Shown one piece after another: positions 1 through 7,828 of a stretch of 64,000 bases of DNA (its first letter is position 1; each line of letters begins with the position of its first letter). The notes beneath the pieces are model-generated. The model did no database searches, was not told the origin of the DNA, and saw nothing but the letters and a program-made list of their open reading frames with translations. Made by a program: the position numbers and the translations under genes. Source of the DNA: DATAYA01 sp963754235 (GTDB lineage: Bacteria; Pseudomonadota; Alphaproteobacteria; Acetobacterales; Acetobacteraceae); contig CAVWFK010000036.1 in NCBI GenBank assembly GCA_963754235.1, forward strand, positions 84,192 through 148,191, given 5' to 3'.

Positions 1-415
1 TGTGCTCGGACGGGTCCGCATCGAACGCGGCGAACAGTTTGCGGAGTCGTCGCAGCTCTTCATCGCTCGCGCGCACGCAGGCCAGTCGCGCGGCGAGGCT
101 CTCGAGCGCCGCCCAGACGGTAATCATCTCGATGATCTCGCGCTTGGTCTTGCGGACGACGTAGACGCCCCGGCGCGCCACCGTGCGCACGAAGCCCTCC
201 TGCTCGAGCACTGTCATCGCCTCCCGGATCGGCGTGCGGCTGACCCCGAGATCTTCCGAGAGCTGGCGTTCGTCGAGGCGGATCTCTCCGGGATGGCCAT
301 AGATGTCCATCTCGGTGATCGCCCGCTTGATGGCGTCGCAGGCGAGCTTGCGCAGGCTCGTCGTGACCGCCAGGCGCGGCACCTTGAGCCGCGGGAACGA
401 GGTCACCTCCGGCAC
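1..415 (-). CDS. GntR-family transcriptional regulator (3' end outside window)
   Basis: Only the first 138 residues are in the window; the gene runs off the left edge. After a short leader, residues about 15-80 form a winged HTH typical of GntR regulators, with the recognition stretch LGVSRTPIREAMTVLEQEGF and the wing RRGVYVV. The helices that follow (EIIEMITVWAALESLAARLA) look like the start of an FCD effector domain. A GTG start at 415 is preferred because GGAGG lies seven bases upstream; an in-frame ATG at 442 is the alternative. The family controls catabolic genes by binding a small acid ligand, which cannot be identified here. Confidence 0.85.
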   Translation of the reverse strand, partial: MPEVTSFPRLKVPRLAVTTSLRKLACDAIKRAITEMDIYGHPGEIRLDERQLSEDLGVSRTPIREAMTVLEQEGFVRTVARRGVYVVRKTKREIIEMITVWAALESLAARLACVRASDEELRRLRKLFAAFDADPSEH

Positions 416-616
416 CCGGAGGCCTCCAGCCTGTGGTCCCATGCCCTCGCCGCGACGTGCGGATCCATCATCACACCATCCATAACAAAATCTACTGTAT
501 GCCACCGATCCCCACTTGTCAAGGCATCTGATATTATGTATTTCAGAGCGGCCGGCGCCATCGCGCGGGCCGCACCCGGCGGCGGACGGGCGATCGGGCA
601 CACTTGGGAGGAGCTC

Positions 617-1039
617 ATGCGGGTTGACACCATTCTTCGGCAAAAGGCCAACCGGATCATTGCCATAGGCATGTCCGCGAGCGTCGAACGGGCGGCCCGC
701 CTGCTGCAGGCGGAAAACATCGGCGCGATCGTCGTGAAGGACACCTGCAGCACCGAAGGCGAAGTGGTGCTGGGATTGCTCACCGAGCGCGACATCGTGC
801 GCGCGCTTGCCGATCACGGGGCGGCGGTGCTGCGGATGCCGGTCTCGCAATTGATGTCGCGGGCCTTCGTCTCCTGCGATCCCGAAGACGAGGCCGACGG
901 CGTGATCGGCGTCATGAACAAGCATCGGATACGCCACATGCCGGTGCTGCAAGGCGACGCGCTGATCGGCATCGTCAGCATGCTCGACATGATTGGCCGG
1001 CCCCCCGAGCTACCCGAAGCCGGCCAAGCTCGTGCTTGA
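617..1039 (+). CDS. CBS-domain protein
   Basis: 140-residue protein made almost entirely of a CBS pair: the first near residues 8-65 (VERAARLLQAENIGAIVV, then GLLTERDIVRAL) and the second near 75-130 (ADGVIGVMNKHRIRHMPVL, then GIVSMLDMIG). CBS pairs usually bind adenosyl ligands and act as energy or redox sensors. The ATG at 617 is supported by GGAGGAG at 607-613. The gene ends inside the first unit of the tandem repeat at 1031-1087. It stands alone, so its partner is unknown. Confidence 0.85.
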   Translation: MRVDTILRQKANRIIAIGMSASVERAARLLQAENIGAIVVKDTCSTEGEVVLGLLTERDIVRALADHGAAVLRMPVSQLMSRAFVSCDPEDEADGVIGVMNKHRIRHMPVLQGDALIGIVSMLDMIGRPPELPEAGQARA

Positions 1040-1087
1040 TCTTGCCCGTGCTTGATCTTGCCCGTGCTTGATCTTGCCCGTGCTTGA
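1031..1087. repeat. 16-bp tandem repeat, 3.6 copies
   Basis: The unit CGTGCTTGATCTTGCC is repeated exactly at 1031, 1047 and 1063, followed by a partial copy at 1079-1087. The first copy contains the stop codon of the CBS gene, so the repeat appears to have expanded from the end of that gene. Confidence 0.9.
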
Positions 1088-1119
1088 CGCAGCCGCGCAC
1101 TCTGCTAGCCAGCAACGAC

Positions 1120-1166
1120 GGCGATGGAGTCCGCCTTTAACCGGCCCGCGGGGCTGATGACTCCTC
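1120..1166 (+). promoter_or_regulatory. Fluoride riboswitch (crcB motif)
   Basis: The segment begins GGCGATGGAGTCCGCC, continues TTTAACCGG, and ends GGGCTGATGACTCCT. These are the conserved blocks of the crcB-type fluoride riboswitch: the GGNGAUGG...CGCC hairpin, the AACCGC-like linker and the CUGAUGACUCCU strand that closes the pseudoknot. It lies directly upstream of crcB and DUF190 genes, the classic context. In this family fluoride binding switches on downstream expression. The expression platform is not obvious; the remnant of a transporter gene follows. Confidence 0.88.
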
Positions 1167-1176
1167 CTGAGTCCTT

Positions 1177-1500
1177 TTGGATAACGGGAGGGGTGCGTGC
1201 GGCCGGGACTCTCTTCGGCGAAACACGATCGCTACGATTTCTCGCTTGACCGGCCGGGGTCCTCCCGATCGAAGGGTGCGCGTGACGCGCGAGACCAGCC
1301 GGCGCGAGTATTCCGTCACTCGGCTGGTTTTCACGCATGACGTCGCCCCGGTGTTCGGACGTTATCTGTTCGCGCCCGCGATCCGGCTGGTGCGCGGCGT
1401 GGCGGATCGCTTGCGCCTTCGGCAATCGAGTCATCTCAACTTCTATCTCGGGCTGATCGGGCCGCTGCTCCTCATCATCCTTGCCCTGGCACTGTTTTGA
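1177..1500 (+). pseudogene. Remnant of a HyfB/NuoL-type proton-conducting membrane transporter
   Basis: The last 75 or so codons read like the C-terminal tail of hydrogenase-4 subunit B-type proteins: a soluble strand (TRLVFTHDVAPVF), an amphipathic helix (APAIRLVRGVADRLRLRQ) and a final membrane helix (FYLGLIGPLLLIILALALF). The dozen membrane helices that should precede this are absent. The sequence between the riboswitch and this tail has only degenerate coding potential, so the gene is a 3' remnant. Genes of this type are sometimes found under fluoride riboswitches. The left boundary is arbitrary. Confidence 0.55.
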
Positions 1501-1512
1501 CGACGGAGGACG

Positions 1513-1895
1513 ATGCAGCGAATGTGGGTCTATCTGGCGATCGCGATCGGAGGGACGCTCGGCTGCTGGGCACGCTACGCGATGACGAACCTGGCGCAGA
1601 CGATCTACGGCACCGATTTCCCCTACGCCACGTTGAGCATCAACCTGCTCGGCAGCTTCCTGATGGGCTTCCTGTTCATCGAGACGGTTGAGCGAGTGAC
1701 CATCTCGCCGGCGCTGCGCACCGGCATCCTGACCGGCGGGCTGGGTGGCTTCACCACGTTCTCCACCTTCGAGATGGAATCGCTGCTGCTCACCGAAGGC
1801 GGCGAACCGCTGAAGGCGCTGCTCTATATCGGCTTTCCGTGGGGGTCGGCTTCATCGGCGCGTTCTTCGGCGCCAAAATCGCAAGGAACCTGTAG
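1513..1895 (+). pseudogene. crcB: Fluoride channel CrcB/Fluc, one-base frameshift
   Basis: Residues 1-108 are a typical Fluc subunit: GGTLGCWARY in the first helix, NLLGSFLMGF in the second and the signature GGLGGFTTFSTFEME. A base appears missing near 1831-1838 (GGCTTTCC). Restoring it continues the protein as a final membrane helix (VGVGFIGAFFGAKI) ending at the TAG at 1893-1895, about 127 residues, the normal length. Fluc proteins are dual-topology dimers that let fluoride leave the cytoplasm. The start at 1513 follows GGAGGACG. The frameshift may be a sequencing error. Confidence 0.85.
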
Positions 1896-1905
1896 GGAGG
1901 ATCGG

Positions 1906-2241
1906 GTGGACGACGAGGTGATGGTATCACGCGTCTATATCAGCGAAGCCGACCACGGGCGGCGGAAGTCGCTGATGCAGGAGGTGCTCAATGTCCTGCA
2001 TGACCAGCAGCGGATGCAGGCTGTGGTCGTGCTCCGCGCCATCGCCGGCTTCGGCGACAGCGGCGAGGTTCATGCCTCCGACATCCTGCGCCTCAACGTC
2101 GACCTGCCGCTGGTGATCGAGTTCTTCGACCGGCCGGACGCGGTCAAGGGCGCGCTAGAACTGCTGCGGCCGTTGGTGCCGGCGGGACACATCCTGAGCT
2201 GGACGGCGACCCGGCACGGCGGACCGCCGGGCCGCGCCTAG
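1906..2241 (+). CDS. DUF190 family protein
   Basis: 111-residue protein with the DUF190 pattern: SRVYISEADHGRRKSLMQEV near the start, VVLRAIAGFGDSGEVHAS in the middle, then LPLVIEFFDRPDAV. DUF190 proteins have a PII-like fold and very often accompany crcB under fluoride riboswitches; their exact role is unsettled. The GTG start at 1906 has GGAGG five bases upstream; ATG 1921 is an alternative. The frame would otherwise run on from the frameshifted crcB, giving an artificial fusion. Confidence 0.85.
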   Translation: MDDEVMVSRVYISEADHGRRKSLMQEVLNVLHDQQRMQAVVVLRAIAGFGDSGEVHASDILRLNVDLPLVIEFFDRPDAVKGALELLRPLVPAGHILSWTATRHGGPPGRA

Positions 2242-2263
2242 CAAGCGCGCGGGGAGGCCGCGG

Positions 2264-3670
2264 TTAGGGGATCTCGTAAAGCGTCATGTCCTGGGTGATC
2301 CCGCGCAGCGCCGCACTGCGCGTCGCGGGGTGCAGGCCATCCCGCGTGAGCAGGCCGGTCACGCGCGGATCCTGGACCACGGAGCCGGTCACGATGATGG
2401 CGGGCGAATCCGCCATGCCCTGCACGCGGGAGGCGATGTTTACCGTCTGCCCGAAATAGTCCTGGCGGTCGTTCAACAGCACAGCGAGGCAAGGCCCCTC
2501 ATGGATGCCCATTTTGAGTTGCAGGTCCTTGCGCCCATGGGCGGCATTGAGCTCGCGCATCGCGGCGCGGATGCGAAGGGCGGCGCTGACCGCCCGATCG
2601 GGAGTGGGGAACGTCGCCATCACCGCGTCGCCGATCGTCTTGACCACGGCGCCGGCCTCCGCGGCCACGCTATCGAGCAGGACGCGGAAATGACTGCGCA
2701 CCAGATCGAATGCGACGAGGTCGCCGACCTGATCGTAAAGCTCGGTCGAGCCCTTGAGGTCGGTGAAGAGGAAAGTCAGGCTGGTGATCTTCAGCCGCTG
2801 ATCCACATCCAGCGTGTCGGCCCGGAACATGTCGCGGAACGTCTGGTTACTGAGCAGCCGCTTGGCGGTCAGGAACGGCTTGCGGCGGCCGAGCAGCTCG
2901 TGCATCCGATCGCCGGCGATCCAGACCACGGGCAGCACGCGCGCGTTCGAGTGATTCTCCAGCGACAGGCGCACCGGGCCAGGGTGCAGCTTCCCGGTTT
3001 CGGTCGGCGATGGCACGTTGTCGAAGACGATCGAGACCTGCTGGCGCTCACGCGTCGGCGCGCCGCCCACGTCGAGGAAGTGGCCTCGATGGGTCACCGG
3101 CTCGAGGACGATGACGAACTCGGCCGGCAGCTGCAGCGACAGGATGGCCTTGTCCCCCGGCGGCAGCTCGACCTGTTCGATGGTAATCTCCTCGACCAGG
3201 TCTTCGAAACCATCCTCGGGAAGATCGACGCCTGAGCCCCAGATGATCTGGCGATAATATTCCCACATCGGCAGGCGGTCCGGATCATGCGCCGCGATGC
3301 GGCGGATCCGCGGGCTGATCGTGAACGTGACCTCGACCGTGTCGTCCAGCACCGGCTCGTGACCGGCGGCGCAAAACGCGCAGTATGGGTCCTGCCGCAC
3401 GGATTTGAGCGTGGCCGCCGCCTCCAGCACGCAGCCGCAACTGGGACAGAGCACGTTCCAGGACAGGTCGAACAGGCCGATCCGCGCCGCGTGCAGGAAC
3501 GCGGCGATGACCGGCTCCTCGGCCAGCCCGTGCCGGGCCGCGAAGTCCAGCGCATTCATGCGGTTGAGCGCCCGATCCGGTCCCTCGCGCACGACGTGTT
3601 CAAGCGCGGCGACCGCCCCGGCATCCGCCGAGCGCCGCAGGGCCGAGAGGAGGGCTTCGGACTCGCTCAT
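2264..3670 (-). CDS. Adenylate/guanylate cyclase (class III) with DUF5939-type N-terminus
   Basis: 468 residues. The N-terminal part carries a possible zinc-binding cluster (CPSCGC ... CAFC, residues about 101-130) and a long beta-rich region seen in DUF5939 proteins. The class III cyclase domain is at about 285-460: FLFTDLKGSTELYDQVGD holds the first metal-binding Asp, KTIGDAVMATF the second, and YFGQTVNIASRVQ the transition-state Asn/Arg helix. It probably makes cAMP; substrate choice cannot be settled by reading. No membrane segment is seen. The ATG at 3670 opens the conserved part but has no strong ribosome-binding site. Confidence 0.85.
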   Translation of the reverse strand: MSESEALLSALRRSADAGAVAALEHVVREGPDRALNRMNALDFAARHGLAEEPVIAAFLHAARIGLFDLSWNVLCPSCGCVLEAAATLKSVRQDPYCAFCAAGHEPVLDDTVEVTFTISPRIRRIAAHDPDRLPMWEYYRQIIWGSGVDLPEDGFEDLVEEITIEQVELPPGDKAILSLQLPAEFVIVLEPVTHRGHFLDVGGAPTRERQQVSIVFDNVPSPTETGKLHPGPVRLSLENHSNARVLPVVWIAGDRMHELLGRRKPFLTAKRLLSNQTFRDMFRADTLDVDQRLKITSLTFLFTDLKGSTELYDQVGDLVAFDLVRSHFRVLLDSVAAEAGAVVKTIGDAVMATFPTPDRAVSAALRIRAAMRELNAAHGRKDLQLKMGIHEGPCLAVLLNDRQDYFGQTVNIASRVQGMADSPAIIVTGSVVQDPRVTGLLTRDGLHPATRSAALRGITQDMTLYEIP

Positions 3671-4031
3671 GGCCGAAGCATAGCTAGGATTGGAACGGCC
3701 AGCGACGGTCGCAGCGATTTGATAGGGTCGCCCATTCCCGCCGCGCGGGCAGAGCGCCCGATCAGCACGCCGTCGTCGCCGAGGCAGCTCATTATCTGGC
3801 GCAGGGAGTGTCTTCCTTCGCGGTGGCGCTTGGAGCCGGCGACGCCATCGTTCTTGGCAGTTGGGCTGCCCAGGCTTGGTTCGGCGGGAGCTTTCCGAAG
3901 GGCGCGGCGTGATTGACCAGTGTAAACACTGGTGCGATGGGTTGTCTGAATGAACCGGCCCGGACGGCGCGAGACACACCCGGCCGCCGGTTCCGCTCGC
4001 AACCGAGCCTGATGACAGCTATATTCCGCCC
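3671..4031. other. Intergenic region, no gene seen
   Basis: About 360 bases between the divergent cyclase and DUF1902 genes. No conserved ORF, RNA or clear inverted repeat is visible. It presumably contains both promoters. Confidence 0.5.
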
Positions 4032-4292
4032 ATGCCCAGCGCACCCGATACCACGATCCCGGCTGGCGGCGTTGCGGTTCTGGCGCATTGGGATGCCGAG
4101 GCCGGGGTGTGGTGGGCGGAAAGCACCGACCTGCCCGGCCTGGTGGCGGAGGCGCCGACCATCGAGGCGCTGATCGCCGACCTTCGCGCCATCATTCCCG
4201 ACCTGATCGAATTGAATGCCGTGCCGCATCAGCCGAGGGTCGAGATCAGGCTGGTCGCGGACAGGACCGAGGCGATCGAGCTGACAGCCTGA
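4032..4292 (+). CDS. DUF1902/HicB-like antitoxin candidate
   Basis: 86 residues with the partial RNase-H-like fold of HicB/DUF1902 proteins: AHWDAEAGVWWAESTDLPGL followed by EAPTIEALIADLRAIIPDL. It has no C-terminal DNA-binding domain. The next gene starts one base after its stop and encodes a HicA-like fragment, so the two probably formed a toxin-antitoxin pair with this as the toxin-neutralising member. Confidence 0.75.
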   Translation: MPSAPDTTIPAGGVAVLAHWDAEAGVWWAESTDLPGLVAEAPTIEALIADLRAIIPDLIELNAVPHQPRVEIRLVADRTEAIELTA

Positions 4293-4430
4293 ATGCCGGC
4301 GGATTTCGACCGGCGGCTTCGCGAGCTTTTGGAGCGCGCGGGGTGCCGCTTCATCCGGGCCGGCCGCCACCCGATCTGGTTCAGCCCCGTCTCGCGCCGG
4401 AACTTTCCGATCGGGCACGTTGGCGGTTGA
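4293..4430 (+). CDS. Short HicA-like toxin, probably truncated
   Basis: 45 residues beginning MPADFDRRLRELLERAGCRF and containing GRHPIWFSP, which match the N-terminal half of HicA-type RNA-binding toxins (LLE.AGC.F.R....H.IW.SP). The usual C-terminal part with the catalytic-site His and the helix that ends the fold (SRHTANAILKQAGL-like) is missing. The protein stops at VGG less than 80 bases before the att-like repeat at 4507, so the truncation may be linked to mobile-element insertion. Confidence 0.6.
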   Translation: MPADFDRRLRELLERAGCRFIRAGRHPIWFSPVSRRNFPIGHVGG

Positions 4431-4506
4431 AGTGTAGCCTGCGAGTGCGCGAAGCGCGGATCGGCCGAGATAAACTCGGGCCGCAACAATGCGCTATCCG
4501 AACTCG

Positions 4507-4521
4507 CTGGCGGAGGGAGTG
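4507..4521. repeat. Left copy of the tRNA-Ser 3' end (att-like)
   Basis: CTGGCGGAGGGAGTG is identical over 15 bases to 41551-41565, which is the 3' end (including CCA) of the tRNA-Ser gene, and to 23209-23223. Same orientation in all three. Interpreted as the outer left attachment site of the accessory block. Confidence 0.65.
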
Positions 4522-4645
4522 TCCGCCGATTAAGCAGCAAATAGCCGCTAGATCAATGACTTATGGAAACACGCCTCGGCCATCACACAAGCCATCTCAC
4601 GATCCTGCGCGGGATGGTGGCGCACGGCTGCGCACAGCCTGGATA

Positions 4646-4960
4646 TTATTGACGGCCCCCGCCACCCGGCTTGCGCCTCGCCTCGCGAGGGTCGCCGGCG
4701 CGGTCGCGCCGCCCGGCACCCGCCGGCTTCTTCTTACTACCATCGGCCTGCGCCGCTGCTCGCGCCGCTGCCGCATCGCTTCGCGATGGTTCCGGACCCG
4801 CGCTCCGCGCGGCATCGGCGGCCTCGCCCGCCAGCCCGCGCACGAGCAGGCGCCGGATGGCCTCCGAGCGTGAGACCTTGCCCGGCTGCCGGGCAATCCA
4901 GGCGTCAATCGCCGCCAGCGCCGGCCGGCTTTAGCCGCACGCCGACGACTTTCCCGTCAT
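4646..4960 (-). pseudogene. Ribbon-helix-helix protein with basic tail, two compensating frameshifts
   Basis: In the frame of the ATG at 4960 most of the protein reads ALAAIDAWIARQPGKVSRSE, then AIRRLLVRGLAGEAA and a Lys/Arg/Ala-rich tail. The first dozen codons only make sense as VVGVRLKP in another frame. A missing G near 4948 and an extra G near 4924 would repair it. The ATG overlaps the stop of the upstream RHH gene as ATGA, so the two are translationally coupled. Probable DNA-binding antitoxin-like or phage regulator. Indels may be sequencing errors. Confidence 0.5.
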
Positions 4961-5127
4961 GGTCGGGGCAGTCTAAGCGCCTTCGCCAACAGTCGCCGCA
5001 CCGCTTCGGCCCGCGACGGCAAGTCCGGCTGCTCCCGCCGCCAGGCGTCAATCTCGCGCACCATCTCCTCTGGCGGATAGAATTCAACCCTGGATGGTGG
5101 CTTTGGCTGAGGCTTCCGTGGCGGCAA
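4957..5127 (-). CDS. Small ribbon-helix-helix protein (TTG start)
   Basis: 56-residue protein starting MPPRKPQPKPPSRVEFYPPE and continuing EIDAWRREQPDLPSRAEAVR then RLLAKALRLPRP. This is an RHH pattern very like that of the downstream gene (IDAW...P...SR.EA.RRLL). The TTG start has GGAGG with a seven-base spacer, and the stop overlaps the next start. The two may be a tandem pair of paralogues. Confidence 0.55.
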   Translation of the reverse strand: MPPRKPQPKPPSRVEFYPPEEMVREIDAWRREQPDLPSRAEAVRRLLAKALRLPRP

Positions 5128-5301
5128 GGCTGGGCCTCCTTAAGCACGAATTTGTGTCCCGGTAATCTCGGCAACCCCGTTGATGCCGGGCACGGGTAGA
5201 GCGCACGCTTTCTCTCACCGCGCCGGGCGGTTCCCGGCAGAGCGGCCGAACGGGGTGGTCGCACACCCCGCCCGGCCTGACCCACGGCAGGAGCACTCAT
5301 C

Positions 5302-5691
5302 ATGCCGCAGGCTACTCATGTCTCTACCACATCCCCACTCGCGCCGCCGGCCGCCCGGCTCAAGCGTCCGATCATCCGGGCGTTCTGCCTCGGCGCCCTG
5401 GCGCTGGCGCTGGCGGCTGGCATCAGCCGGGCCCAGGATGCCGGCATGTCGGCCTCGAACGGCGAGGCCATCGGCGCCGCGGCCGGCGGGATCGCCGGCG
5501 AGATGGCAGGCGGCACCATGGGCGGCCTCGCCGGTGGCGCTGTCGGCGGCGCTGTCGGTTATGGCGTTGGAGCCGGCTACGACGCGGTGGACGCCAACGG
5601 CGGCACGACCGGCATGGGTTATGGTGGCGCCGACGCCATGGGCGCCGGTGGTCAGAACATGGGCGGCGGCATGGGCGAAGGCGCCCGGTAA
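5302..5691 (+). CDS. Exported glycine-zipper protein
   Basis: 129 residues. A positively charged start is followed by a hydrophobic signal segment (AFCLGALALALAAGISRA) with probable cleavage near AQDA. The mature part is nearly all Gly/Ala with glycine-zipper spacing (AAGGIAGEMAGGTMGGLAGG) and ends in a Gly/Met-rich tail. Proteins of this kind sit in or under the outer membrane; no function can be given. GGAG lies ten bases before the ATG. The next gene follows after 16 bases. Confidence 0.7.
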   Translation: MPQATHVSTTSPLAPPAARLKRPIIRAFCLGALALALAAGISRAQDAGMSASNGEAIGAAAGGIAGEMAGGTMGGLAGGAVGGAVGYGVGAGYDAVDANGGTTGMGYGGADAMGAGGQNMGGGMGEGAR

Positions 5692-5707
5692 GGAGGAGGC
5701 TACGTCA

Positions 5708-5911
5708 ATGCTGAACATGTCAAAACTGCAACGCGCGCTCGTCAGCGCCGCGATCTTCGCCGTTTCGTTCGCGCTCGCCTACGGCCTGCGTGATCTGGTG
5801 CCTGCCATTCGGTGGCCGACGTTCGGCCTCGTCATCGCGGCCACGATCTACTTGGGACGCGCCGGCTGGATCGCGGCCAGGCACGGCCCGCGAGCGCTGC
5901 TGCATCACTGA
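5708..5911 (+). CDS. Small membrane protein
   Basis: 67 residues with two predicted membrane helices (ALVSAAIFAVSFALAYGL and PTFGLVIAATIYLG) separated by a short charged loop. AGGAGG precedes the ATG with a nine-base spacer. Probably in an operon with the glycine-zipper gene. Not recognised. Confidence 0.6.
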   Translation: MLNMSKLQRALVSAAIFAVSFALAYGLRDLVPAIRWPTFGLVIAATIYLGRAGWIAARHGPRALLHH

Positions 5912-6003
5912 ACACAAAGCGGCCGGGGGCGTGGGTGTGTCACCACCCGCGCCCGACCGTGGCGCGCACGGCTCGGCTGGTAGCTGATGCAGGGGAGGAC
6001 CCA

Positions 6004-6306
6004 ATGACGACGAAGCAGCGCGACGCCGTCCTTCGGCTGGATGCCGAGGGCCAGACGGCGGCCGAGATCGTGGCCGCGCTGCACATTCGGCCTACCGCCA
6101 CCAGCAGCGCGGAAAGCTTGGTGCTTGCCGTCATCGCAATGTCCGAAGTTAAGCTGTCGCGCGCGATGGCGCTGCTGGCGATCTACTCGGCTCGGCCGCT
6201 ATGGCGCCTTCGGCATCAGCCGCCGGGGCACACCCTGGATCAAGCTGCGCGGCTCGCGGTTCCGGATCAGGTAGGCGGGCGCGACGCTCATTTGTCGGTC
6301 TTGTAA
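6004..6306 (+). CDS. Hypothetical protein
   Basis: 100 residues starting MTTKQRDAVLRLDAEGQTAA, which resembles the beginning of an HTH domain. GGGGAGG precedes the ATG. From about 6190 another frame (GRYGAFGISRRGTPWIKLRG) looks more protein-like than the annotated one, so a frameshift near 6190 is possible and the true end may be 6274. Not recognised. Confidence 0.4.
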   Translation: MTTKQRDAVLRLDAEGQTAAEIVAALHIRPTATSSAESLVLAVIAMSEVKLSRAMALLAIYSARPLWRLRHQPPGHTLDQAARLAVPDQVGGRDAHLSVL

Positions 6307-6527
6307 CCGAGGCCGATCGTCGGTCCGGGCGGGGCCGGCATCTCGATAACCGTTTCGCCCATGGGGTTCGCCCGGTAAGCGAGCGGCGCGCCAATCGACC
6401 CGCTTACGGGCGAAACGAAGGCGGCGCTGGTGGGCATGTGGTCGCTAATGGTGCTCGCCGCGGGCTGCGCGATGGGGACCAGAGCAACAGCCATTAGTAT
6501 CAAATACCGCATTTCGATCTTATCCAT
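6288..6527 (-). CDS. Small exported protein
   Basis: 79 residues with an N-terminal signal-like segment (MRYLILMAVALVPIAQPAAS) and a Pro-rich, low-complexity mature part. ATG 6512 could be the real start. It overlaps the 3' end of the previous gene on the other strand. Not recognised. Confidence 0.45.
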   Translation of the reverse strand: MDKIEMRYLILMAVALVPIAQPAASTISDHMPTSAAFVSPVSGSIGAPLAYRANPMGETVIEMPAPPGPTIGLGYKTDK

Positions 6528-6728
6528 GCGCCGATTTTACAGGAGAAATCCTGCGCACCGATGCCGAATTCCGTGCCGGTCGACGCAGCCGGATTATGGT
6601 CAGGACCTATTCTCGGAGGGAATAACCGCATGACAAGCAAGGGTTGTTCGCTGAATGTTCCCTGGGGGCCCGCAATTCTAACCGCATCCCGCGCCTTGCA
6701 AGCTCGCGCACCACGCCGGTTAAGGCGT

Positions 6729-7103
6729 TTAATGCGCCTGGAAAATCTTGCTTACCACAGTCCACTTTCCCTCGACCTTCAACAAATGGAAGAAGTCAGT
6801 GAAGGAGATGCCTGAGACATCGTTGGCGTCTATGCGGGCGCTGGCAGCCGTACCGACGATCTCGATGCGGACGATGGCAGCCTGAGCATCAGGCGACGGA
6901 TGAAAATCCTTATCGATGCCATCGAACAGGATCGGGATCGCGCCACCCGCCAGCTTTCCATCTGCGCCAACACTGTACATCGTTGCCTGCTGACTGAAAG
7001 CAGGCTTCATTATGCTGCTTTGGGCCTGTTTGCAGCCCTCTATATACTTATTCAGCACATCGCTGATGGCTTGGTATTCCTGCACATACGTAGGATTGCT
7101 CAT
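6729..7103 (-). CDS. NTF2-like (lumazine-binding/SnoaL-type) protein
   Basis: 124 residues with the cone-shaped NTF2-like pattern: an N-terminal helix (EYQAISDVLNKYIEGCKQAQ), a FDGIDKDF loop, a strand RIEIVGTAASARIDAND and the final FTDFFHLLKVEGKWTVVSKI. Similar proteins are annotated as putative lumazine-binding or nuclear transport factor 2 domain proteins; many are small enzymes or ligand binders. Codon use is less GC-rich than the neighbours, which suggests recent acquisition. Its 5' end forms one arm of the inverted repeat at 7078-7198. Confidence 0.75.
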   Translation of the reverse strand: MSNPTYVQEYQAISDVLNKYIEGCKQAQSSIMKPAFSQQATMYSVGADGKLAGGAIPILFDGIDKDFHPSPDAQAAIVRIEIVGTAASARIDANDVSGISFTDFFHLLKVEGKWTVVSKIFQAH

Positions 7104-7198
7104 GGTTTTACCTGACTTCTTTGTTAACAGGCCGAAAGGATTTCAACAGCTGCGACGTTGGGAGCGCGATCACGTTCATATCCTACGTATGTGCAGGA
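7078..7198. repeat. 19-bp perfect inverted repeat with 83-bp spacer
   Basis: TCCTGCACATACGTAGGAT at 7078-7096 is the exact reverse complement of 7180-7198. The left arm is codons 3-9 of the NTF2-like gene; the right arm is followed by further partial similarity to that gene on the plus strand. It looks like a leftover of an inverted duplication of the gene's start. Confidence 0.75.
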
Positions 7199-7415
7199 AA
7201 ACATCAGCCATGGCGACACCTCCACCATGCAGTGACTCACTTCCTGACGCGTCGCTCAAAACGATTAATGGGTCCTGAGCCTAGGTGGCCGGCTTCAGCA
7301 CCCTTGGCCGGTGCGCCTGCCACCTGGCGTTGACGCGCCACGCGGCCAGCCCTACCAGCCGCCCCGGCCACCACCGGGGCGGTCTGCGTTGGCGTCCTGG
7401 CAGGAGGATCAGCCC

Positions 7416-7752
7416 GTGAAAATCACTCAATCCCGCACCTTTCGGGAGCTCTCGGAACACGATCGCCCGCAAGACCCGGCGCTCGACGGAGTGCTGCAAG
7501 GGCGTGGTGCTCTACCCGGTGCGGCTGCTCGCGGCGAAAGGCGGCAACCGGACGTTCGGGGATGTCCTCGCGCGGCTGCGGTGCGATAGCTGCGGTGGCA
7601 AGCCGGCCCCGGTTTATCTCTGCGCCGGGCATCGCCACCATGTCGGAGGCGCGCCGCCGGACTGCGCAATCGAGCTAGTGCCGGATCAGGTGCAAGGTTC
7701 GACTTTCGAGGCGAGCGGAAAGCGAGCAGGCGGTTCCAGGACGCGACTCTGA
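7416..7752 (+). pseudogene. Small zinc-finger-like protein, frameshifted
   Basis: The GTG at 7416, after AGGAGG, opens MKITQSRTFRELSEHDR. The protein then continues sensibly in another frame from about 7462 (IARKTRRSTECCKGVVLYPV, then LRCDSCGGKPAPVYLC). The CC...CDSCGG cysteine pairs look like a zinc knuckle of a kind common in short alphaproteobacterial accessory proteins. One indel near 7460 would repair it. No function known. Confidence 0.5.
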
Positions 7753-7828
7753 GTTGTATCACTGGAAAGTGTGTCCGCGCTTCCGCGCAGCCCTTTTTTG
7801 TTCGCCGGATCGTCCGCATCCTCTTTGC

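Noticed and set aside
2..1039. One long plus-strand protein covering the first kilobase
   Set aside because: Only the last 140 residues are a real CBS protein; the rest is antisense to the GntR regulator and has Arg/Ala-rich shadow composition.
1513..2241. A CrcB-DUF190 fusion protein
   Set aside because: A single missing base near 1835 creates the fusion; the natural crcB stop, a ribosome-binding site and the DUF190 start are all present.
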